64,000 nt of DNA from Bacteroidales bacterium UBA1181 (lineage in GTDB: Bacteria > Bacteroidota > Bacteroidia > Bacteroidales > Paludibacteraceae), in NCBI GenBank assembly GCA_002310215.1, contig DBYR01000039.1:1-64000 (forward strand), written 5' to 3'. The translations under genes and the position numbers were made by a program. Under the pieces are notes generated by a model. The model made no database searches and was not told the DNA's origin. It worked only from the letters and a program-made list of their open reading frames with translations. Shown one piece after another: positions 52,281 through 59,129 of this stretch; position 1 is the stretch's first letter; each line of letters begins with the position of its first letter.

Positions 52281-53372
52281 TTATCTGTTGCTTTTGAAGA
52301 AGTCCTGCATCTTTTTGCAGAGCACGTCCATCTTGTTCTTGTTGCCTTTAGCGGTATAGACTTTAGAGAACTCCTCTTGGAACTCTATAAAGGTCGGTTT
52401 GCCGCACTTTTTACCCTCTTCGTTGTTGAAGGAACAGAGCCGGTTCTCCAACTCGATTTGATAGAGCTCATTGCCTCCCTTCTCCTTGCAATAGGCGAGG
52501 AACAGGGAGGAACAGAGGTATTCCTTGAGACATTCATCCTTCCCGGCCGACCCCTTCAGGTATTGGTTTAGGATGGTTTGGCACATAGACCAGAAAAAAG
52601 GGTATTCGCATTTGACGTTCGCATGGCAGTGCCAACTGTCGTAGACCATGCCGCATCCGGTCTGGAACAGGGTCATGCCCGTTTTCTTCTTGTTCTCGTA
52701 GGTGCGAACCGTGTGTCGGAAGTCGAACGGAGAGACCTTCGCTGTGACGTAGCCGTATGACTTTTTTGTCTTGTTATTCAGCCAGGCGAATTGTTCGTTG
52801 ATGATTCCGTCCACCCATGAGAGGTAGGCGGTGATTTTAGGATTGAGTTCCGCTATGTTGTTGTCGTAGCGGATCACGCTGGCGAACTCCTCTAACATGG
52901 GCAGGGCGACTTTCATCAGTGAATCGCCCTTATGCGGCACGCCCGTGTAGCGGTTGTCTTTCTCTATATGTCCCGATTTGTAGCGGTAGAAATAGGAGGC
53001 GGCGCTCAGTTCGCTCAAGTCTTTTTCCACCGTGTTCAGCCATTCCACGATTTTGTAGCTGGTGTATTTCACCGTGTTGATGGTGCTGATGGTGGGGCTG
53101 TATAGGTTGGAGTAGTCCCATGGGGAGGAGAAGTTCAGCTCCTCGTCCGTCCCTTTCGGTCCTTTGCGCAGGCTCTCGTTCTGGTAAGTGCGGATTGAAT
53201 TCGCGAGCATGAGGAAGCCGTTCACGTTCGAAAATTCGACGTTGGAATAGCTGCTCTTGTAGAATCCGTCCTCTCGCCAATATTTGTTCGCCTCGTCGGA
53301 TGGAGCGCTCTGCGATGTCACGCCTTGGCAGCCGGCAATCGCTATGATTATCGTGAGAATTCGCTTTTTCAT
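52281..53372 (-). CDS. Putative lipoprotein of unknown function
   Basis: The 363-residue protein has an N-terminal MKKRILTIIIAIAGC, a signal peptide ending in a lipobox-like IAGC (Cys15). The rest is mixed helix, including a repeated Tyr/Lys/Asn pattern (YWREDGFYKSSYSNVEF) and a Cys-containing middle (FQTGCGMVYDSWHCHANVKC). No enzyme motif is recognised. It is followed 10 bases later by the AlkD-like gene and may be cotranscribed. Surface or periplasmic localisation is inferred from the lipobox. Confidence 0.55.
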   Translation of the reverse strand: MKKRILTIIIAIAGCQGVTSQSAPSDEANKYWREDGFYKSSYSNVEFSNVNGFLMLANSIRTYQNESLRKGPKGTDEELNFSSPWDYSNLYSPTISTINTVKYTSYKIVEWLNTVEKDLSELSAASYFYRYKSGHIEKDNRYTGVPHKGDSLMKVALPMLEEFASVIRYDNNIAELNPKITAYLSWVDGIINEQFAWLNNKTKKSYGYVTAKVSPFDFRHTVRTYENKKKTGMTLFQTGCGMVYDSWHCHANVKCEYPFFWSMCQTILNQYLKGSAGKDECLKEYLCSSLFLAYCKEKGGNELYQIELENRLCSFNNEEGKKCGKPTFIEFQEEFSKVYTAKGNKNKMDVLCKKMQDFFKSNR

Positions 53373-53610
53373 TGTCTGCTATTTTTGTTGCTTGATATTG
53401 TCATCCCTTGTGTTCTGCCATCCTGAGGCGGGAAAAGTGGTCGCCTCGATTTCCCTCTGCGGGAAGACAGATTGTCTGCTATATGCTATGCAATATTCGC
53501 TATTTTTCTCCTCTTTTCCAATTTTTTTCCGCTGATTTTACACCCTCTCCGTTGATTTTTTGTTTGAATATGACAAATTCATATTTTCTGCTAAAAAAAC
53601 TCGTTTTGTT
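53373..53610. other. Intergenic region without a supported gene
   Basis: This first part of the gap of about 450 bases between the lipoprotein gene and kdsB holds T-rich sequence. I find no convincing gene or minus-strand promoter in it. Confidence 0.4.
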
Positions 53611-53641
53611 TTTGTTAAATAAAAAATGTGTCTTACCTTTG
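53611..53641 (+). promoter_or_regulatory. Perfect consensus promoter (small RNA)
   Basis: TTTG (53611-53614), a 19-base spacer and TACCTTTG (53634-53641) match the Bacteroidota consensus exactly. Confidence 0.75.
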
Positions 53642-53647
53642 TAACGC

Positions 53648-53723
53648 AAACAAAACAGGTAGATTTTTTCATAGTTAAGGTGGGTGTGCAGAAGTCGTGA
53701 GATTTTTGCACACTATTTTTTTG
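53648..53723 (+). ncRNA. Candidate small RNA (about 75 nt)
   Basis: The transcript starts near 53648 from a perfect promoter. It ends at a hairpin GTGTGCA (53684-53690) with TGCACAC (53707-53713), followed by TA and seven T (53716-53722). No open frame of note lies inside, and kdsB has a separate promoter at 53799. A short stand-alone non-coding RNA fits best; a kdsB attenuator is possible. Confidence 0.6.
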
Positions 53724-53775
53724 TCCGATCGCATACGAAAACGCCTCCTTCCCCTTTACTTTTTCCCCTAAATTT

Positions 53776-53806
53776 TCTTACTATCTATCATTATTGTTAC
53801 CTTTGC
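53776..53806 (+). promoter_or_regulatory. kdsB promoter
   Basis: TACCTTTG at 53799-53806 is a good -7 box 19 bases before the kdsB ATG. The -33 position (53776-53779) is T-rich but imperfect. The transcript would have a very short leader. Confidence 0.5.
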
Positions 53807-53825
53807 TCATCTTAATGAAGATGTT

Positions 53826-54596
53826 ATGGATAAGAGTGATTTTATAGGGATAATCCCTGCCAGATATGCCTCCACCCGTTTCCCGGGCAAGCCCTTGGTG
53901 GAGATTGGCGGGAAGAGCATGATCCAACGTGTGTACGAGCAGGTCTCCAAGGTGTTGGACGCTGTCTGCGTGGCGACCGATGATCAGCGTATCTTCGATG
54001 CTGTCACTGCTTTTGGGGGCAAGGTCGTGATGACCTCCGACCAGCACAAGAGCGGTACGGACCGTTGCTTCGAGGCCTATGGTAAGACAGGGTCGGGTAG
54101 GCGTGTGGTCATCAATATTCAGGGCGATGAGCCTTTCATCCAACCTGAGCAGATCGAGAGCTTGTGCGCTTGTTTCGACGATCCGAACACGCAGTTGGCG
54201 ACGCTTGTCAAGCCTTTCACCGTGGCGGATGGCGAGGCGGCTTTGTTCAATCCTAATTCGCCAAAGGTGGTGATTAACAAGAATAGCGAGGCGATCTACT
54301 TCAGTCGTTCGGTCATCCCTTACAAACGTGGGGCGGAGACGAAGGAGTGGCTCTCCCTACACACCTATTACAAGCACATCGGATTGTACGCCTACCGTGC
54401 GGATGTGCTGGCCGAGATCACTCGATTGCCCCAGTCTTCGCTGGAATTGGTCGAGTCGCTGGAACAGCTCCGTTGGATCGAGAACGGTTATAAAATCAAG
54501 GTGGGCATCACCTATGTGGAGACCATCGGTATCGATACGCCTGAAGACCTGGCGAGGGCAGAGCTGTTCCTTCGTGACAGGGAACTTAAAAAATGA
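53826..54596 (+). CDS. kdsB: 3-deoxy-manno-octulosonate cytidylyltransferase
   Basis: The 256-residue cytosolic enzyme makes CMP-Kdo from CTP and Kdo for the lipid A-core of LPS. Seen are IPARYASTRFPGKPL (CTP-binding start), VCVATDDQRIFDAV, MTSDQHKSGTDRC and INIQGDEPFI, all standard KdsB motifs, and the C-terminal VETIGIDTPEDLARAE. The presence of kdsB implies a Gram-negative Kdo-containing LPS. The M16-like gene begins 6 bases after the stop. Confidence 0.96.
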   Translation: MDKSDFIGIIPARYASTRFPGKPLVEIGGKSMIQRVYEQVSKVLDAVCVATDDQRIFDAVTAFGGKVVMTSDQHKSGTDRCFEAYGKTGSGRRVVINIQGDEPFIQPEQIESLCACFDDPNTQLATLVKPFTVADGEAALFNPNSPKVVINKNSEAIYFSRSVIPYKRGAETKEWLSLHTYYKHIGLYAYRADVLAEITRLPQSSLELVESLEQLRWIENGYKIKVGITYVETIGIDTPEDLARAELFLRDRELKK

Positions 54597-54602
54597 TGAT
54601 GT

Positions 54603-55889
54603 ATGGATCGTAGTGTGTGCCCTGACATGGGGCTTGTGACTGGTTTTTCCTTCCCAAAAGCTTCGTCCGCCCGCTTGCGGAACGGGGCGATGTTGTATGA
54701 ACTGCCGTTCGGTGATGGGGATATTGTCCGCATCGACTGCCTCTTCAAGGCTGGGACACTCTTGCAGCCGCAACTGCTTGTGGCGAGCTTTGCGGGTCAA
54801 TTGTTGCGGGAGGGGTCCCGTACCCATTCCTCCGCTGAGATCGCTGACCTGTTGGACTCCCATGGCGCGTCTCTTTCCGTCAATGTCTCGTACGAGTCTG
54901 CTTGCGTCACGCTCTACACCTTGACGAGGCATCTCGACCCTATGTTGAGGCTCTTGACGGAGATCGTCACGGAACCGGCCTACTCGGAACATGAGTTCCA
55001 AACCGCCCTGAATAAGCGGAAACAACATTATTTGATTCTGAATGAGAGGGTTACCAACCTTGCCAGCCGTAATCTGAACGCGGCCTTATTCGGCCCGAAA
55101 AGCTTGTATGGCTCGTCCGCAACTTTGGAAGATTTCGACAAACTGGATACGGAACAGCTCCGGACGTTCCATCAACGTCACTATACGATGGAGGATTGTG
55201 ACATCATCGTCTCTGGCAAGGTGGATGATGGTGTGCGTAACCTGATAGACAATACGTTGGGTGCGGTTCGTACGGGTGCTTCCCTCCATCAGGAAGGCTC
55301 TATCTACGTCTCGGACGAGATGAACACCAACTATTGCTTCGAGGAGAAATCCGATAGCGTCCAGTCCGCCATCTACATCGGACGTTTGTGCATGTCCGCC
55401 AAGGATGCGGATTATCATCCGTTCTCTGTCCTGAACACTGTCTTAGGCGGCTATTTCGGTAGCCGTTTGATGACTAACATACGGGAGGAAAAGGGTTACA
55501 CTTATGGCATCGGTTCGTATGTCATGACGCACCCTTCCACGGGACGTTTCCTGATCTCCACCCAGACGGCTACCCAATTCGTGGAGCCTACCATCTCTGA
55601 GATCAGGAAGGAACTGGACCGATTGCGCGAGACAAGGATTTCGGACGACGAGCTCGATGCTGTCCGCAGTTATATGTTAGGGGAGAACGCCAGGGTCATG
55701 GATGGCTCCTTCTCATTTGTGGACACTTACATCTCCTTCCTTACGCAGGGGATCGATGGTACTGATTTTTACAGGAAAAGTGAAGAAACCATATTGTCCG
55801 TCACGGCGGACGAACTACTCGGCTTGGCGCGGAAGTATTTCGACATGGACCACTTCTGCGTCTCTGTGGCCGGCCAAAAAACGAAATGA
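54603..55889 (+). CDS. M16-family protein lacking the zinc motif
   Basis: The 428-residue protein has the two-lobe M16 (insulinase/processing protease) fold: IDCLFKAGTLLQPQLLVASF at the N-terminal site, HLDPMLRLLTEIVTEPAYSE in the first lobe, and the C-lobe GGYFGSRLMTNIREEKGYTY with the Arg-Tyr pair of M16 partners. The zinc-binding HxxEH expected near residues 55-60 is absent; the region reads SFAGQLLREGSR. It should therefore be a non-catalytic subunit or a structural homologue. It follows kdsB by 6 bases, and its TGA overlaps the ATG of the next gene. Confidence 0.8.
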   Translation: MDRSVCPDMGLVTGFSFPKASSARLRNGAMLYELPFGDGDIVRIDCLFKAGTLLQPQLLVASFAGQLLREGSRTHSSAEIADLLDSHGASLSVNVSYESACVTLYTLTRHLDPMLRLLTEIVTEPAYSEHEFQTALNKRKQHYLILNERVTNLASRNLNAALFGPKSLYGSSATLEDFDKLDTEQLRTFHQRHYTMEDCDIIVSGKVDDGVRNLIDNTLGAVRTGASLHQEGSIYVSDEMNTNYCFEEKSDSVQSAIYIGRLCMSAKDADYHPFSVLNTVLGGYFGSRLMTNIREEKGYTYGIGSYVMTHPSTGRFLISTQTATQFVEPTISEIRKELDRLRETRISDDELDAVRSYMLGENARVMDGSFSFVDTYISFLTQGIDGTDFYRKSEETILSVTADELLGLARKYFDMDHFCVSVAGQKTK

Positions 55890-56353
55890 TGGAAGCGACG
55901 GATCAGGCGAGTCAGAAATTCAGGGATCAGGGAATCGCACCTTCCCATACGGCGGAGCATCTGCTCAACCAGACCATGGTGCGGATGTTCGGGTGCGGCA
56001 GGGCGGTCTCCGCTCATGTGGAGCGGAAGAAATCGAAGTGTGATTATCTCTTGCCGTCGGACCTGACGGAGCAGCAGGTGGCGGAGCTGGAGCGGCGCAT
56101 GAACGAGGTCATCGCCCAGCATCTGCAGGTCTATTGCGAATATATGCCCAAGGCGGAGGCGGAGCGGCAGTTCGATCTCTCCAAACTTCCGGACCATGCC
56201 AGCGGTGATTTGCGCATCGTCAAAATAGGCTCGTACGATGCTTGTCCTTGCGTGGGCGCCCATGTGGAGAACACAAGCGAATTGGGCCGTTTCAAGGTAC
56301 TCTCCACTTCGTACGAAGGGGGTGTCTGTAGGATTCGTTGGCGGTTGGAGTGA
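55886..56353 (+). CDS. Free-standing Thr/Ala-tRNA editing-domain protein
   Basis: The 155-residue protein is of the tRNA-synthetase second-additional-domain fold. HTAEHLLNQTMVRMFGC holds an HxxxH zinc pair and CPCVGAHVENTSELGRFK supplies the Cys and the last His. Such stand-alone domains (AlaX-like) hydrolyse mischarged Ser- or Gly-tRNA. Substrate specificity cannot be read here. The ATG overlaps the M16-like stop (ATGATGG), so the two are coupled. The RRE operon starts 148 bases downstream. Confidence 0.8.
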   Translation: MMEATDQASQKFRDQGIAPSHTAEHLLNQTMVRMFGCGRAVSAHVERKKSKCDYLLPSDLTEQQVAELERRMNEVIAQHLQVYCEYMPKAEAERQFDLSKLPDHASGDLRIVKIGSYDACPCVGAHVENTSELGRFKVLSTSYEGGVCRIRWRLE

Positions 56354-56501
56354 GACGCAATGAACGTATTGCCGTGTTTTTTGAAAGTTTCTTTGCGCCA
56401 TGACGTGCCTTTTCTTGTGAAATTATATATATTCGTTGAAAAATATAAACCACATTGACCTCTAATATGTACTTTAGTCTTCATAGTATTCTCTGAACAG
56501 T

Positions 56502-56744
56502 ATGAAATTGGTTGTTGGGATGATAATAAACGATTCTGGATATGTGTTCAATTCCATGACGGGTGAGAGCTTTTCCATAAACCAGACGGCGAGGTTGGTA
56601 TTGACCTTGTTAGGGGAGGGCTGCTCTAAATCGGACATATATGAACGCTTATTGTCGGAGTACGATGTGGAGGCTTCTTCTTTGGAGGCTGATGTGGACG
56701 ATTTTTTCTATTTATTGCGTAAATACAGAATCTTGTTAGACTGA
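56502..56744 (+). CDS. PqqD-like RiPP recognition element protein
   Basis: The 80-residue protein has the PqqD winged-helix layout: a beta strand pair (GYVFNSMTGESFSIN), a Leu-rich helix (QTARLVLTLLGEG), a second helix (SKSDIYERLLSEYDV) and a third (VDDFFYLLRKYRILLD). PqqD proteins and related RREs bind leader peptides and present them to modifying enzymes. Its TGA overlaps the ATP-grasp ATG (TGATG), a sign of tight stoichiometric coupling. No clear -7/-33 pair precedes it; TATATTCG near 56428-56435 is only a near match. A 32-codon frame, 56360-56458, lies just upstream. Confidence 0.72.
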   Translation: MKLVVGMIINDSGYVFNSMTGESFSINQTARLVLTLLGEGCSKSDIYERLLSEYDVEASSLEADVDDFFYLLRKYRILLD

Positions 56745-57784
56745 TGAGAAGGTTGGTGGTGGCGATAAGCGGAATGAATGCGACGGACAATCCGGGTCCG
56801 GGTGTTGGCGTCGCCAGAAGCCTGAGACAGTCTGGCTTCGCTGATGTGCGCATGGTCGGTCTCTGTTACGGATCCTTGGAACCGGGGGCTTATATGCGGG
56901 ATATCGCGGATGTCTCGTACCTGCTTCCCTTCCCGAGCGAGGGGGTGTCGCCTTTCTTGGATAGATTACGCTATATCCACGAGAAGGAACATATCGATAT
57001 CATCATTCCCAATTTGGACGCCGAGCTGTTCATCTACATAAAGGTCAGGGACCGTTTGGAGGAAATGGGCATCCATGTCTGTTTGCCTACCATCGAGCAG
57101 TTCGACTCCAGACAGAAGCATCATTTGCCGGAATTTGGCGAGCGGTTGGGCTTTAGGGTACCGAAGAGTGTGCAGTGCAATACGGTCGACGATTTCCTCT
57201 CGTCGGAGGGGGAGTTGAGGTATCCTATCATGATGAAGGGCAATTTCTACGAGGCCTATTACGCAAGCTATCGTGAACAGGCGGTCGCCTATTTCTGGAG
57301 TCTCTTGGCGAAGTGGGGCGCACCTGTCATCGCCCAGCAGTATATTATTGGGGGCGAATTCAATGTGGTGGGCGCAGGTGACGGAAAGGGTAACCTGATC
57401 TCCTGCGTGCCAATGCATAAGCAGTTCATCACCGACAAAGGGAAAGCCTGGGCGGGCGTCACCATCAAGGATGATCAATTGGTGGAACAGGCACGTCGGT
57501 TTGTCGAGTCCACCCGTTGGATGGGCGCATTTGAACTTGAATTGTTAAGGGGAGAGGATAATTTCCTCTACCTCATAGAGATAAATCCCCGGATGCCGGC
57601 TTGGATCTATTTGGCGACGGCCGCAGGGGTGAACATACCGGAGCAGATTGTGCGGTTGGCCTTGGGGGAGACTCCGACTCCGTGCGTCGATTACGAAGTG
57701 GGGAAGATGTTCATCCGCTATTCGTGGGATATGGTGGTCAACCAGTCCGAGTTTGGACAGTTTTCGGTGAAAGGAGAGATGTGA
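56744..57784 (+). CDS. ATP-grasp ligase
   Basis: The 346-residue protein has an N-terminal Rossmann-like region (VVAISGMNATDNPGPGVGVA), a central ATP-grasp domain with the nucleotide Lys strand YPIMMKGNFYEAYYA, and VIAQQYIIGGEFNVVG. The C-terminal metal-binding acidic site is FELELLRGEDNFLYLIEINP, then RMPAWIYLATAAG. It should activate a carboxylate as an acyl-phosphate and join it to an amine or thiol; the closest general layout is carbamoyl-phosphate-synthase-like. It sits between the PqqD-like gene (overlap) and the PLP enzyme (one base apart). Substrate unknown. Confidence 0.85.
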   Translation: MRRLVVAISGMNATDNPGPGVGVARSLRQSGFADVRMVGLCYGSLEPGAYMRDIADVSYLLPFPSEGVSPFLDRLRYIHEKEHIDIIIPNLDAELFIYIKVRDRLEEMGIHVCLPTIEQFDSRQKHHLPEFGERLGFRVPKSVQCNTVDDFLSSEGELRYPIMMKGNFYEAYYASYREQAVAYFWSLLAKWGAPVIAQQYIIGGEFNVVGAGDGKGNLISCVPMHKQFITDKGKAWAGVTIKDDQLVEQARRFVESTRWMGAFELELLRGEDNFLYLIEINPRMPAWIYLATAAGVNIPEQIVRLALGETPTPCVDYEVGKMFIRYSWDMVVNQSEFGQFSVKGEM

Positions 57785-57785
57785 T

Positions 57786-59129
57786 ATGGCAAAGAAACAG
57801 TACGAAAGACCGATGTTGAAACGGATCGTTCCGACGATGCCGGGGAAGGCCGGGCAGAATGTGGTTGTCGCGGCTCAGACGGAGATCGACGGGGTTGGTC
57901 TGGATTGTCTGCGTGGACGCTTCGGCTCTCCGTTGTTCGTCTTTTCTGAGCGAACCTTGCGGAAGAACGTGCGGGAGGCTGTGCGTGCCTTTTCCACCCG
58001 CTATCCGGATGTCCGTTTCGCCTGGTCCTATAAAACGAATTACCTGAACGCTATATGTAAAATATTCCATGAGGAGGGCTCCATGGCAGAGGTGGTCTCT
58101 GGCTTCGAATACGACAAGGCCATCGCTAACGGTGTGCCTTCCAACCTCATCATCTTCAACGGTCCCGCTAAGAGTGAGCAGGATATGCTCAAGGCGATTG
58201 AGGGGGATAGCCTAATCCATATCGATAATACGGAGGAACTCCGCATCCTGACGAACCTCTCGGTCGAAAGGAATATCAAACCGAGGGTGGCGCTGCGTGT
58301 CAACATGGACGTGGGCATTTTCCCTCCTTGGAATCGCTTCGGGTTCAACCTGGAGTCGGGGCAGGCGTGGGATGCGCTGGAGAAAATCGCTTCGGAGGGT
58401 AAACTGAACTGCGTGGGGCTGCATTGCCACATCGGCACGTTCATACAAACGGTGGCCGCCTACCGCACGGAGGCTGAGAAACTTTCCCTCTTGGCCAAGG
58501 ACGCGATGGAGAAACTGGGCCTGCCTATCGCCTATGTGGATCTGGGTGGCGGATTTGCCTCTAAAAACACGCTGAAGTCTTCCTATCTGACGGGCGAGGA
58601 TCTTTGCCCTTCGTTCGACGATTATGCGGAGACGATCACCAGCGTCTTCCGTACCACGAAATTCCCGGGCGGCAGGAAACTGAAAATCATTCTCGAAACG
58701 GGACGCGCGCTGGTCGACAATGCGGGCTTCCTGCTTGCCTCCGTCATCACCAATAAACGTATGGCGGATGGCCGTCTGAATACGGTGATCGACGCTGGCG
58801 TGAACCTGCTCTTCACCTCCTTCTGGTACAACCATAAGGTGACCACGACTTACGAGAACGCATCGCAGGTGGAGCCTACCATGCTGTGTGGCCCTTTGTG
58901 CATGAACATAGACGTGATCCGCGACAATGTGATGTTGCCTCCGCTGAAGAGGAACGACCTGCTGCTGATCCATAACGTGGGTGCCTATAACGTGACGCAG
59001 TGGATGCAGTTCATCACCATGCGGCCTAAGGTGGTGATGGTGCGCGAGAACGGTGAAGTCGTTTTGCTGCGCGACGCCGAATGCATGGATGATATTAATA
59101 GAATCGAGGAACGATGCACAATCAACTGA
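57786..59129 (+). CDS. Fold-III PLP decarboxylase with leader-like N-terminus
   Basis: The 447-residue protein is of the alanine-racemase fold group (diaminopimelate/ornithine decarboxylase type). PLP-lysine K83 sits in FAWSYKTNYLNAI. GLHCHIGT (about 215-222), VDLGGGFAS and ILETGRALVDNAG follow. The active-site Cys region reads TMLCGPLCMNIDVI. Residues 1-30 (MAKKQYERPMLKRIVPTMPG onward) lie outside the barrel and carry a Y-x-x-P-x-L motif like lasso-type leaders read by RRE proteins. The link with the PqqD-like gene two genes upstream is inferred. The 3' end overlaps the next gene by 16 bases. Confidence 0.85.
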   Translation: MAKKQYERPMLKRIVPTMPGKAGQNVVVAAQTEIDGVGLDCLRGRFGSPLFVFSERTLRKNVREAVRAFSTRYPDVRFAWSYKTNYLNAICKIFHEEGSMAEVVSGFEYDKAIANGVPSNLIIFNGPAKSEQDMLKAIEGDSLIHIDNTEELRILTNLSVERNIKPRVALRVNMDVGIFPPWNRFGFNLESGQAWDALEKIASEGKLNCVGLHCHIGTFIQTVAAYRTEAEKLSLLAKDAMEKLGLPIAYVDLGGGFASKNTLKSSYLTGEDLCPSFDDYAETITSVFRTTKFPGGRKLKIILETGRALVDNAGFLLASVITNKRMADGRLNTVIDAGVNLLFTSFWYNHKVTTTYENASQVEPTMLCGPLCMNIDVIRDNVMLPPLKRNDLLLIHNVGAYNVTQWMQFITMRPKVVMVRENGEVVLLRDAECMDDINRIEERCTIN

